DNA of 64,000 nucleotides from assembly GCA_965284315.1 (NCBI GenBank), contig OZ260072.1, positions 124,001 to 188,000 of the forward strand, written 5' to 3'. The notes under the pieces were generated by a model, which made no database searches, was not told the DNA's origin, and saw only the letters and a list, made by a program, of their open reading frames with translations. The stretch is from PCRC01 sp017848435 (GTDB lineage Bacteria > Pseudomonadota > Gammaproteobacteria > Burkholderiales > Burkholderiaceae_C). Below, piece after piece: positions 43,754 to 51,709 of the stretch. The position numbers were made by a program, and so were the translations under genes. The stretch's first letter is position 1. Every line of letters starts with the position of its first letter.

Positions 43754-44203
43754 ATGTCCACACTCAAAGACCAGATCACCGACGACATGAAAACCGCCAT
43801 GCGCGCCAAGGACACGGCGCGCCTGGGCACGATCCGCCTGCTGCTGGCCGCGTGCAAGCAAAAGGAAGTGGACGAGCGGGTGGCGCTGGACGATGCGATG
43901 GTCATCGCCATCGTCGACAAGCTGATCAAGCAACGCAAAGACAGCGTGGCCGCCTATGAGCTGGCCAACCGCCCTGAGCTGGCGGCAGTGGAGGCGGCCG
44001 AAATCGCGGTGCTGACAGCCTACCTGCCAGCGCGGATGAGCGCCGACGAAGTCACCACCGCCGTGCACGCCATCGTGACCGAACTGGGCGCCAAGGGCCC
44101 GGGCGACATGGGCAAGGTGATGGGTGCGGTGAAGACCCAACTCGCCGGCAAGGCCGACATGGGCCAGGTCAGCGCCGCTGTCAAAGCGGCATTGGCAGGC
44201 TGA
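43754..44203 (+). CDS. yqeY: GatB/YqeY domain-containing protein
   Basis: 149 residues: MSTLKDQITDDMKTAMRAKD, then RLGTIRLLLAACKQKEVD and the C-terminal helical GatB/YqeY domain with GPGDMGKVMGAVKTQLAGKA. It resembles the tRNA-binding tail of amidotransferase subunit GatB. Function is unknown; it is commonly encoded after rpsU. Its stop abuts the convergent pmbA stop. Confidence 0.92.
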   Translation: MSTLKDQITDDMKTAMRAKDTARLGTIRLLLAACKQKEVDERVALDDAMVIAIVDKLIKQRKDSVAAYELANRPELAAVEAAEIAVLTAYLPARMSADEVTTAVHAIVTELGAKGPGDMGKVMGAVKTQLAGKADMGQVSAAVKAALAG

Positions 44204-45586
44204 TCAGCTGCCGGCGACCTTCATCCGGTTCACCAGGATGGAGCCCGTGGTTTTGGCGCCGTAGTTGTACGCATCGGCGCCGACCGCGGTGATGCCCATC
44301 AGCATGTCCTTCAGGTTGCCAGCGATGGTGATTTCCTCCACCGGGTAGGCGATCTCGCCGTTCTCAACCCAGAAGCCACTGGCGCCGCGCGAGTAGTCGC
44401 CGGTGACGTAGTTCACGCCCTGCCCCATCAGCTCGATCACCAGCAGGCCGGTGCCCAGCTTTTGCAGCATCGCGTTGAGGTCGTCTGTGCGTTTGGTGCG
44501 GCGCGAGGTGAGCGTGAGGTTGTGCGAGCCACCGGCATTGCCGGTGGTCTTCATGCCGAGTTTGCGGGCCGAGTAGGTGCTGAGGAAATAGCCTTCCAGC
44601 GTGCCGGCGTCCACCACCTTGCGGGCGCGCGTCTGCACGCCCTCGTCGTCAAACGGCGAGCTGCCTTTGCCACGGCGCAGAAACGGGTCTTCGGCGATGT
44701 CGATGTGCTTCGCAAACACCGGCTTGCCCAACGAGTTCAGCAGGAAACTGCTCTTGCGGTACAGCGCGCCGCCACTCACCGCCTGCACAAAGCCGCCCAG
44801 CAAGCCACTGGCCATGGGGGACTCGAACAGCACCGGGCATTCCACCGTGGCGATCTTGCGTGCCTTGAGCCGGCTCAGCGCGCGTTGTGCGGCGTAGCGG
44901 CCCACGGCCTCGGGGGCGGCCAGCTCGTCGGCATGGCGCATGGAGCTGTACCAGGCGTCGCGCTGCATGTCGCGGCCCTTGCCGGCAATCGGGGCGACGG
45001 AGATCGAATGGCGCGAGCTGGCGTAGCCACCGCGAAAGCCATGCGTGTGGGCGCTGAAGAAATGGCTTTGCTGGGCCGACACGCCCGCCCCTTCGCTGTT
45101 GCTGATGCGCTTGCTGGTGGCAAAGGCCGCGGCCTCGCAGGCCATGGCGAGTTCGGCGGCGCGGGCGCTGTCAATCGCCCAGGGGTGGAACAAGTCGAGG
45201 TCGGGCTGGGTGGTGGCAATGTCGGCCTCGTCGGGCAGGCCCGCCAGCGGGTCTTCGGCAGTGAAACGGGCAATGTCGTAAGCCGCCTGCACCGTTTGCT
45301 TGACAGCGGCGGCCGAGAAGTCGGACGTGCTGGCGTTGCCACGGCGCTGGCCCAGGTAGACCGTCACGCCGAGCGATTTGTCGCGGTTGCGCTCCACCGT
45401 TTCCAGCTCGCCTTTGCGCACCGAAACGCTGAGGCCGCAGCCTTCGGAGGCTTCGGCCCCGGCGTTGGTGGCGCCCAGTTTCTTGGCGTGGGCCATGGCG
45501 CTGTCCACCAGGTCTTCAAAGAAGGGACGGCTGTAGCTGAAGCCGTTTTCAGGCGGGGTGGCGGAGGTGTGGGCAGGTGAGGTCAT
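44204..45586 (-). CDS. pmbA: Metalloprotease PmbA (TldE)
   Basis: 460 residues, TldD/PmbA family (N-terminal domain with GCGLSVSVRKGELETVERNR; C-terminal LIELMGQGVNYVTGDYSRGA, GFWVENGEIAYPVEEITIAG). PmbA is the partner of TldD, which carries the metal site, in peptide processing and antitoxin degradation. Start MTSPAHTSATPPEN at 45586 was chosen; an in-frame ATG at 45616 is possible. It is divergent from darP with a 70-nt gap. Confidence 0.94.
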   Translation of the reverse strand: MTSPAHTSATPPENGFSYSRPFFEDLVDSAMAHAKKLGATNAGAEASEGCGLSVSVRKGELETVERNRDKSLGVTVYLGQRRGNASTSDFSAAAVKQTVQAAYDIARFTAEDPLAGLPDEADIATTQPDLDLFHPWAIDSARAAELAMACEAAAFATSKRISNSEGAGVSAQQSHFFSAHTHGFRGGYASSRHSISVAPIAGKGRDMQRDAWYSSMRHADELAAPEAVGRYAAQRALSRLKARKIATVECPVLFESPMASGLLGGFVQAVSGGALYRKSSFLLNSLGKPVFAKHIDIAEDPFLRRGKGSSPFDDEGVQTRARKVVDAGTLEGYFLSTYSARKLGMKTTGNAGGSHNLTLTSRRTKRTDDLNAMLQKLGTGLLVIELMGQGVNYVTGDYSRGASGFWVENGEIAYPVEEITIAGNLKDMLMGITAVGADAYNYGAKTTGSILVNRMKVAGS

Positions 45587-45656
45587 ATCGACGGCTATGA
45601 TACTTGGCGCTGTCATCGGTCGATGCCGCAGCCGCATTACCCATACCGCACCCCAG

Positions 45657-46274
45657 ATGTCCCGAAAATTCAAAAAAGGCTATTTCGTTCAAGGCCAGTT
45701 CGTTGCCGAAGGCAGTGAGCTCGACCTGGAGCTGAAACGCGAGCTCAAGGGCAGCGACGAAGCCAGCCGCACCGACATGAAGCGGGAAAGCACCGAGCTG
45801 CAAAAACTCGGTGAAGACCTGCTGACGCTGAGCACCGAACGCCTGGCCAAACTCGGCCTGCCTGAAAAGCTCACCGACGCAGTTGCTGAAGCACGCCGCA
45901 TCACCAACTTCGAGGGCAAACGCCGCCAGATGCAGTTCATCGGCAAGCTGATGCGCAAGCTGGAAGACGACCAGCTCGCCGCCGTGCGCGACGCGCTGCA
46001 GTCCCAGCACAGCGGGCCCGCCAGCGAAACCCTGGCGCTGCACCAGACCGAGCAGTGGCGCGACGCGCTGCTGGCCACCGACGGCGCCCTCGCCCTGTGG
46101 CTGGAAGCCTTCCCCGACACCGACACGCAGCAGCTGCGCGCATTGATTCGCCAGGCCCGCAAGGACGCTGCCGCGCTGCCCAACGCACCGGCAGGCGAGG
46201 CACCGCGCCATGGCAAGGCCTACCGGGAAATTTTCCAATTTGTGAAGGAACACCTGAGCCATGTCCCAGAGTGA
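45657..46274 (+). CDS. darP: Ribosome biogenesis factor DarP (YjgA)
   Basis: 205 residues, mostly helical, DUF615. Typical stretches: ELKRELKGSDEASRTDMKRE, TEARRITNFEGKRRQ-like (AEARRITNFEGKRRQMQFIG), and C-terminal HGKAYREIFQFVKEHL. It associates with late 50S intermediates. Start MSRKFKKGYFVQG chosen; the upstream in-frame extension is not conserved. It overlaps mog by 14 nt. Confidence 0.9.
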   Translation: MSRKFKKGYFVQGQFVAEGSELDLELKRELKGSDEASRTDMKRESTELQKLGEDLLTLSTERLAKLGLPEKLTDAVAEARRITNFEGKRRQMQFIGKLMRKLEDDQLAAVRDALQSQHSGPASETLALHQTEQWRDALLATDGALALWLEAFPDTDTQQLRALIRQARKDAAALPNAPAGEAPRHGKAYREIFQFVKEHLSHVPE

Positions 46275-46857
46275 CCACGACCCGGTGAAGATCGGCATTG
46301 TCTCGATCAGTGACCGCGCTTCGACCGGTGTTTACGAAGACAAAGGCCTGCCGGCACTGAAAGACTGGCTGAGCCGCGCGCTGAAAAACCCGATCACCTT
46401 CGAGCCACGCCTGATCCCGGACGAAGCCGACCGCATCAGCGCCACGCTCATTGAACTGGTGGACGCTGGCTGCGCGCTGGTGCTGACCACCGGTGGCACC
46501 GGCCCCGCCCTGCGCGACGTGACGCCCGAGGCCACGCTGGCGGTGGCGCACAAAGAGATGCCCGGTTTTGGTGAACAGATGCGGCAGATCAGCCTGAGGT
46601 TCGTGCCGACGGCCATTTTGTCGCGCCAGGTGGCGGTGGTGCGTGGGCAGAGCCTGATCATCAACCTGCCAGGGCAACCGAAGGCGATCCAGGAAACGCT
46701 GGAAGGCGCGCGCCATGCCGATGGCAGCCTGCTGATGGCGGGCATTTTTGCGGCGGTGCCCTACTGTGTGGACCTGATTGGCGGCCCCTACATGGAGACC
46801 GACGACGCGGTGTGCAAGGCGTTCCGGCCCAAGGCAGCGATCCGGCCGCCGCGCTGA
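46261..46857 (+). CDS. mog: Molybdopterin adenylyltransferase
   Basis: 198 residues, MoCF_biosynth fold. MSQSDHDPVKIGIVSISDRA, then LTTGGTGPALRDVTPEA (the GGTG substrate motif) and the conserved INLPGQPKAIQETL. It adenylylates molybdopterin before Mo insertion, supplying cofactor for enzymes such as NasA. Overlaps darP by 14 nt, so they are cotranscribed. Confidence 0.93.
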   Translation: MSQSDHDPVKIGIVSISDRASTGVYEDKGLPALKDWLSRALKNPITFEPRLIPDEADRISATLIELVDAGCALVLTTGGTGPALRDVTPEATLAVAHKEMPGFGEQMRQISLRFVPTAILSRQVAVVRGQSLIINLPGQPKAIQETLEGARHADGSLLMAGIFAAVPYCVDLIGGPYMETDDAVCKAFRPKAAIRPPR

Positions 46858-46868
46858 ACCCAAGCAGC

Positions 46869-46891
46869 CCCCGCCCGGCCCCAGGGCGGGG
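46869..46891. terminator. GC-rich hairpin between convergent mog and cysE
   Basis: CCCCGCCC / GGGCGGGG, 8-bp perfect stem with a 7-nt loop, in the 34-nt gap between the two stop codons. No T-run on either strand, so termination is uncertain. Confidence 0.4.
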
Positions 46892-47674
46892 TCACTTGCC
46901 GATGAGCTGGTTCAGCTTTTCGGCCTCAAAGCACTCTTCTCGCGCCGCATCGCAAGGCACACAGTCGCCGTCCTTGCCATCTTTGCGCTGGGCAGACAAC
47001 TTCTCAATCGCCTCCCACAGCAGCGCAATCTGGTGCTCCTGCGACGCGGTCTGGTCGATCAGCCCCCGCATTGCCAGGCTCAGCGGGTCGTCTTCCTGGG
47101 TGATGCCGTAGGCCGAGAACTTCGGGTCGCCCGGGGTGACGTCGGCACTCTCACCGGTTTTGGACGGGATGATGCGCGCCGGGATGCCCACCGCCGTGGC
47201 GCCCGGTGGCACCGGCTTGATGACGACCGCGTTGCTGCCGATCTTGGCCCCGTCACCGACCACAAAGCCGCCGAGCACCTTGGCACCGGCACTGACCACC
47301 ACGTCCTTGCCCAGCGTGGGGTGCCGCTTGGCGCCTTTGTACAGCGACGTGCCGCCCAGCGTCACGCCCTGGTAGATGGTGCAGCCGTCGCCAATCTCCG
47401 CGGTTTCGCCCACCACGACACCCATGGCGTGGTCAAAAAACACGCGCTCACCGATCTTGGCACCGGGGTGGATCTCGATGCCGGTGGCCCAGCGGGCCAC
47501 ATGCGAGGTGAAGCGGCCCAGCCACTTGAAACCGTGGTGCCAGAACCAGTGCGCCGGCCGGTGCAGCCAGATCGCGTGCAAGCCGGGGTAGCAGGTCAGC
47601 ACCTCCCAGGTGCTGCGGGCGGCCGGGTCGCGGTCAAGAATGCATTGGATGTCGGAGCGCAGGCGCGAGAACAT
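46892..47674 (-). CDS. cysE: Serine O-acetyltransferase
   Basis: 260 residues. A short N-terminal helical part, then a left-handed beta-helix of hexapeptides: IEIHPGAKIGERVFFDHAMG, VVVGETAEIGDGCTIYQGVT, GGTSLYKGAKRHPTLG with the catalytic His region FDHAMG. It makes O-acetylserine for cysteine synthesis. The C-terminal ~60 residues form a helical, Cys-containing tail (CVPCDAAREECFEAEKL) not seen in the E. coli enzyme. The N-terminus is shorter than in enterobacterial CysE. Confidence 0.93.
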   Translation of the reverse strand: MFSRLRSDIQCILDRDPAARSTWEVLTCYPGLHAIWLHRPAHWFWHHGFKWLGRFTSHVARWATGIEIHPGAKIGERVFFDHAMGVVVGETAEIGDGCTIYQGVTLGGTSLYKGAKRHPTLGKDVVVSAGAKVLGGFVVGDGAKIGSNAVVIKPVPPGATAVGIPARIIPSKTGESADVTPGDPKFSAYGITQEDDPLSLAMRGLIDQTASQEHQIALLWEAIEKLSAQRKDGKDGDCVPCDAAREECFEAEKLNQLIGK

Positions 47675-47704
47675 GGCTTTTGGTTATGTGTTTATGCCGG
47701 CAGT

Positions 47705-48502
47705 CTATCGCTTTGGGCCCTTGGCCGCTTCGGCCGCTTCCAGCATCGCCTTGGCCACGCCGCGCAGGATGTGGATCTCTTCGGCGCCGAGTTCGGCCCG
47801 GTTGAACAGCTGGTTCAGCCGGGGCATGAGCTTTTTGGGGGCCGCCGGGTCCAGGAAGCCCACCGCGGTGAGCGCCTGTTCCCAATGCCCGAGCATCGCG
47901 GCCACGGCGGCGGCGTCGGCCAGCGGGCGCACAGGCGTGGCTTCCTGCACAGCAAACCCGCCCAGCGCCTGCCGCCAGTCGTAGGCAATCACCTGGATCG
48001 CCGAGGCCAGGTTCAGCGAACCAAACTGCGGGTTGGTGGGGATGCTCAACGCCACATGGCAGCGGTAGACGTCTTCGTTGCGCATGCCAAAACGCTCGGA
48101 ACCGAACAAAAACGCCACGCCGGTGGCTTCAGGGGTTGAATTTTGGGTGTTTTCGGTCGCAGACCTTAGTGCAGGCTCGGAAGTTTGCTCATTTTTCAAT
48201 AGCAAATCAAAGTAGCTGCGTGGCGCCATCGTGGGCGGACCGAAGTCGCGTGGCGTCATCGCGGTGGCGCACAGATGGGTCATGCCGTCCAGCGCTTCGT
48301 CCAGCGTGGGCACGATGCGGGCGTTGTGCAGCACGTCCAGCGCACCACTGGCCCGCTGGATGGTTTCTTCGCGCCGCAGCACGTTGTCCCAGCGCGGCGC
48401 CACCAGCACCAGGTCGTCAAAACCCATGACCTTGAGCGCGCGCGCCGCCGCGCCCACATTGCCGGCGTGGCTGGTGTTGATCAGAACAAAGCGTGTCTTC
48501 AT
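47705..48502 (-). CDS. trmJ: tRNA 2'-O-methyltransferase TrmJ family (SpoU/TrmH type)
   Basis: 265 residues, SPOUT methyltransferase: N-terminal MKTRFVLINTSHAGNVGAAA and C-terminal knot motifs FLFGSERFGMRNEDV and SIPTNPQFGSLNLASAIQV. The family methylates ribose at position 32 of tRNAs. Between the two, residues ~100-127 (LLKNEQTSEPALRSATEN and following) are a hydrophilic segment encoded by a reverse copy of the 41-nt repeat plus flanking DNA; this position is a short linker in relatives I know. It is divergent from suhB. Confidence 0.9.
   Translation of the reverse strand: MKTRFVLINTSHAGNVGAAARALKVMGFDDLVLVAPRWDNVLRREETIQRASGALDVLHNARIVPTLDEALDGMTHLCATAMTPRDFGPPTMAPRSYFDLLLKNEQTSEPALRSATENTQNSTPEATGVAFLFGSERFGMRNEDVYRCHVALSIPTNPQFGSLNLASAIQVIAYDWRQALGGFAVQEATPVRPLADAAAVAAMLGHWEQALTAVGFLDPAAPKKLMPRLNQLFNRAELGAEEIHILRGVAKAMLEAAEAAKGPKR
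48163..48203 (-). repeat. Dispersed 41-nt repeat, copy 6 (inside trmJ)
   Basis: On the minus strand, head GCTATTGAAAAATGAGC and a 24-nt tail with GAG at positions 9-11, ending ACTAAGGT. It lies in frame inside trmJ and encodes the core LLKNEQTSEPALR. The tail is nearly identical to the mutS copy (AGCCTGCACTAAGG in both). Confidence 0.75.
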
Positions 48503-48510
48503 CGGGGCGG

Positions 48511-48525
48511 CGGGTAAAATACCCG
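48511..48525. promoter_or_regulatory. Inverted repeat in trmJ/suhB divergent promoter region
   Basis: CGGGTAAAATACCCG: arms CGGGTA / TACCCG around AAA. The TAAAAT inside is a reasonable -10 for suhB, ~60 nt before its ATG. It could be a bidirectional promoter or a small operator; nothing else is seen in this 81-nt gap. Confidence 0.35.
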
Positions 48526-48583
48526 ATTGTCGCCGCCCGCATCGCCGGACGCCTCCACCGCTCTTGACTGCACTTAACAATTC

Positions 48584-49480
48584 ATGTCGTCCAACTTCCA
48601 CCCCATGCTCAACGTGGCCATCAAGGCTGCACGCGCCGCCGGCGCCATCATCAACCGTGCTGCGCTGGACGTGGAAGCGGTGCGCATCTCGCAAAAAGAA
48701 GTCAACGACTTCGTCACCGAGGTCGACCAGGCGAGTGAGCAGGCGATCATTGAAACCCTGCTGACAGCCTACCCCGGCCACGGCATCCTGGCCGAAGAAT
48801 CGGGCTCCGAGCACGGCGCGAAAGATTCCGAGTACGTCTGGATCATCGACCCGCTGGACGGCACCACCAACTTCATCCACGGCTTTCCGGTTTACTGCGT
48901 GAGCATTGCGCTGGCCGTGCGCGGCAAGATCGAGCAGGCGGTGATTTACGACCCCACCCGCAACGACCTGTTCAGCGCCACCAAGGGCCGCGGCGCCTAC
49001 ATGAACGACCGCCGGCTGCGCGTCTCCAAACGCATCCGCCTGGCCGACTGCCTGCTGTCCACCGGCTTTCCCTTCCGCAAGGGCGACAACTTCAAGAACT
49101 ACCTGGCCATCATGGCCGACGTGATGCCGCGCACCGCCGGCCTGCGCCGCCCCGGTGCCGCCGCGCTCGACCTGGCCTACGTGGCCGCCGGCTTCACCGA
49201 CGGCTTCTTCGAGACCGGCCTGGCACCGTGGGACATGGCCGCTGGCTCGCTGCTGGTGCAGGAAGCGGGTGGGCTGGTGGGCAACTTCACCGGCGAAGCT
49301 GACTTCCTGGACCACAAGGAATGCCTGGCCGCCAACCCCCGGGTCTACGCCCAGCTGGTGCCCTTGCTGGCCAAGTACAGCAAGTTCGCCACCGCCGGCG
49401 AGAAAGCCGCCGTGCGCCAGGCCAACGCCAACCCCACCACACTCAGCCTGCCTGAGAGCGACGACAGCGCGCCGCTCTGA
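48584..49480 (+). CDS. suhB: Inositol-1-monophosphatase family protein
   Basis: 298 residues. Metal-binding residues in EESGSEHG and WIIDPLDGTTNFIHGFP (~residue 85), GAYMNDRRLRVS, and WDMAAGSLLVQEAGG near 215. The family dephosphorylates inositol monophosphate; bacterial SuhB also acts in rRNA antitermination. The C-terminal ~25 residues are a disordered Asn/Ala/Ser-rich tail. ATG has no strong Shine-Dalgarno. Confidence 0.94.
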   Translation: MSSNFHPMLNVAIKAARAAGAIINRAALDVEAVRISQKEVNDFVTEVDQASEQAIIETLLTAYPGHGILAEESGSEHGAKDSEYVWIIDPLDGTTNFIHGFPVYCVSIALAVRGKIEQAVIYDPTRNDLFSATKGRGAYMNDRRLRVSKRIRLADCLLSTGFPFRKGDNFKNYLAIMADVMPRTAGLRRPGAAALDLAYVAAGFTDGFFETGLAPWDMAAGSLLVQEAGGLVGNFTGEADFLDHKECLAANPRVYAQLVPLLAKYSKFATAGEKAAVRQANANPTTLSLPESDDSAPL

Positions 49481-49576
49481 GCCTTGTCTGGTGAAGCGTC
49501 ACGTGTGTGACTTTTGCCCAACAACACTGGTATTAACCCGGTCTCGTAGAGGGGAATAAATCGGTACCATCTCGTA

Positions 49577-49602
49577 CCAAATAGAACGACCGTTCTATTT
49601 GG
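49577..49602. promoter_or_regulatory. 26-bp perfect palindromic operator upstream of GDSL lipoprotein
   Basis: Two perfect 12-bp arms, CCAAATAGAACG and CGTTCTATTTGG, separated by AC. It lies 19 nt before the GDSL gene ATG, just where a repressor would block transcription or initiation. The AGAACG-N2-CGTTCT core is the kind of site bound by TetR-family repressors; no such regulator is encoded in the window. Confidence 0.7.
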
Positions 49603-49620
49603 CACCTGGATATACCGACC

Positions 49621-50901
49621 ATGACCCTGCAACCGCTGACCCTGACCGCGCTGGCATTGAGCGCCCTCCTCGCTGCCTGTGGCGGCAGTGACGGGCCTGG
49701 CCCGAAAACCGAAACCATGCAAGTCCGTGTCGTCGGTGACGACCAGGGCGACAGTGGCGCCTTCGGCTACAAATTCACCATCCAGAACTCGGAGAGCGCC
49801 ACCCCCTTCCCGATCTTCACCGAACTGGTGGCCGCCAGTTTGAACGCCCCGCCCATCTGCAGCCACTACACCGGGGTCAACACCAGCGTCCAGTTCACCA
49901 CCAACGCGGACTGCACCAGCTACGCCATTGCCGGCAGCCGGATCAACTTCCAGCCCACGGTGGCCAACAACCTGCGCGCCCTGCCGCTGATTGGCGACGT
50001 GGTGAACGGCGCGGCACCGCCAAGCAGCCCGCTGGACCAGGTGCTCTCTTTCCTGCCAGGTCTGGGCAGCGTGCTCAGCAACCTGCCTTCGCTGCCCCTG
50101 GTGGGTGGCATTGTTCAGGGGGTGGTGAACCAGTTGCCCGGTGTGACGGCGGCGTCCACACCCTTGTCCATCCCCAACCAGTTCGCGGCCCTGGCCGCCA
50201 ACGGCATCAACGCCAAAGACGTCATCATCGTCATTGCCGGCACCAATGACGCGGCCGACCTGGCCACCACCTACCTGCAGTCCAGCATTGACCAAGGCAT
50301 CGCCTTCAGCAATCTGGTTGGCACCATGGGCGTCAACAACGCTGACCGTCGCGTTGCAGGCAATGAATACATGGTCAAGCTGGCCGACAATCTGTACAAC
50401 AGCATCAGCGGTACCCTGCTGACGAACGGCGCCAAGAAGGTGGTGGTGCTGAACCTGCCTAACATCATCCAGACGCCCCGGCTCAGCCAGGCCCGCCGGA
50501 CCATCGCAGGCGCTGAAGAGAAGGTGCCCGTTTTGCGCGAGTGGGTGGACACCTTCAACCGCCGGCTGGCCGCCAACATCGGCACCGAAAAACGCATCGT
50601 GCCAGTGGACTACCTCAAGCTGCTGAACGACGCGGTGACCGATTCGGTTGCGCTGGCGCTCACCAACTCGGTTGACGCCGCCTGCCCACCCACAGGCACC
50701 GGCACGCTGGACATGCTGCCCACCTACGACATCAAGGCGTGCACCTCGACGCTGCTCTCGGCCAACCCGCCCATGGGCACCACCAACCAGAACTGGTGGC
50801 GCAGCTACGCGTTCGCCGACAGCGTTCACATCACCCCTTACTTGCACAACCTGCTCGCCCGTGGCGTCAACCTCGAGTTGATCCGCGCAGGCCTGCTCTG
50901 A
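49621..50901 (+). CDS. SGNH/GDSL-type hydrolase lipoprotein
   Basis: 426 residues. Lipobox LLAAC with Cys at residue 20, so a lipid-anchored envelope or surface protein. SGNH blocks: nucleophile region GDDQGDSGAFGY (~39-50), oxyanion GTNDAAD (~206), and the catalytic DSVHITP (D-x2-H, ~400-405). The middle (residues ~115-185) is a Pro/Leu/Val-rich insertion. Probably an esterase acting on an ester, lipid or polyester outside the cytoplasm; the substrate is unknown. It is followed by an OmpW-like gene 20 nt downstream, under a shared palindromic operator. Confidence 0.85.
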   Translation: MTLQPLTLTALALSALLAACGGSDGPGPKTETMQVRVVGDDQGDSGAFGYKFTIQNSESATPFPIFTELVAASLNAPPICSHYTGVNTSVQFTTNADCTSYAIAGSRINFQPTVANNLRALPLIGDVVNGAAPPSSPLDQVLSFLPGLGSVLSNLPSLPLVGGIVQGVVNQLPGVTAASTPLSIPNQFAALAANGINAKDVIIVIAGTNDAADLATTYLQSSIDQGIAFSNLVGTMGVNNADRRVAGNEYMVKLADNLYNSISGTLLTNGAKKVVVLNLPNIIQTPRLSQARRTIAGAEEKVPVLREWVDTFNRRLAANIGTEKRIVPVDYLKLLNDAVTDSVALALTNSVDAACPPTGTGTLDMLPTYDIKACTSTLLSANPPMGTTNQNWWRSYAFADSVHITPYLHNLLARGVNLELIRAGLL

Positions 50902-50921
50902 CCCCTGCCAGGACCTTCACG

Positions 50922-51590
50922 ATGAACAAGCTCACGTTGACCACGCTGGCCCTTGCCGCCGGCTTCTTCGCCAACACCGCCTTCGCCCAGTACGAAGGCC
51001 AGTTCCTGATCCGCGGTGGCGTCACGCGCATCACGCCCAAGGTTGAAAGCGGCGACCTGACAGCCCCGGCCCCCACCGGCAGCAAGGTCGACAACGGCCC
51101 GAGCACCCGTCCAGGCGGCGGCATCTCGCTGATGATGACCGACAACATCTCGGTCGACATCCCCCTGGCGCCACCTTTCAAGTTCCCGGTGTATGGCACC
51201 GGCGCCATTCAAGGTGTTGGCAAGATCGGTTCGGTCCAGTCCCTGCCCGCAACGCAGTTTGTGCAGTACCGCTTCTTCGATGCCGAAACCGCTTTCCGCC
51301 CTTACGTTGGCCTGGGTGTCACCTACGCCTACTTCTTCAAGGAAAAAGGCAGCGCCGCGCTCACCGGCCTGACCAACCCCGGTGGCCCGGCCACGCGCCT
51401 CTCGGTGAAGTCGAAGTTCGCCCCCACGGTGCAGCTCGGTTTCAGCTACATGCTGGCCGACCCGTATTTCATCGACGTGTCGTACGCCAAAACCTTCCTG
51501 AAGACCCGAGCCACGCTGTCCACCGGCCAGACGCAGGAGCTTGTGCTGAACCCCCGCACGCTGCAAATCGGCGTGGGCATGGCGCTCTGA
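50922..51590 (+). CDS. OmpW family outer membrane protein
   Basis: 222 residues. Sec signal peptide MNKLTLTTLALAAGFFANTAFA. Mature protein starts YEGQFLIRGGVTRITPK and shows alternating beta-strands: FRPYVGLGVTYAYFFKEKGS, KFAPTVQLGFSYMLADPYF, and a C-terminal LQIGVGMAL, suiting an 8-stranded OmpW barrel that admits hydrophobic molecules. It is downstream of the GDSL hydrolase in one unit, suggesting uptake of a product or substrate of that enzyme (inference). A strong terminator follows. Confidence 0.88.
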   Translation: MNKLTLTTLALAAGFFANTAFAQYEGQFLIRGGVTRITPKVESGDLTAPAPTGSKVDNGPSTRPGGGISLMMTDNISVDIPLAPPFKFPVYGTGAIQGVGKIGSVQSLPATQFVQYRFFDAETAFRPYVGLGVTYAYFFKEKGSAALTGLTNPGGPATRLSVKSKFAPTVQLGFSYMLADPYFIDVSYAKTFLKTRATLSTGQTQELVLNPRTLQIGVGMAL

Positions 51591-51607
51591 GCTGAACCCC
51601 CGTGCCC

Positions 51608-51643
51608 AAACGCCCGCCGGCTGCGTGCCTGGCGGGCGTTTTG
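51608..51643 (+). terminator. Terminator after OmpW-like gene
   Basis: AAACGCCCGCC / GGCGGGCGTTT, 11-bp stem, 12-nt loop, then TTGCC. It begins 17 nt after the stop. It also argues against the GTG at 51602 as the mutS start. Confidence 0.8.
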
Positions 51644-51709
51644 CCGTCTGGTCCGCTGGCCCGACTGGCTACACTGCAGGGCTTGTCTGTCCCCTACACC
51701 GAGCCGGTT

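Noticed and set aside
51602..51709. GTG at 51602 as mutS start
   Set aside because: It would place 36 extra non-conserved residues inside the terminator hairpin of the OmpW-like gene; family alignment favours the TTG at 51710.
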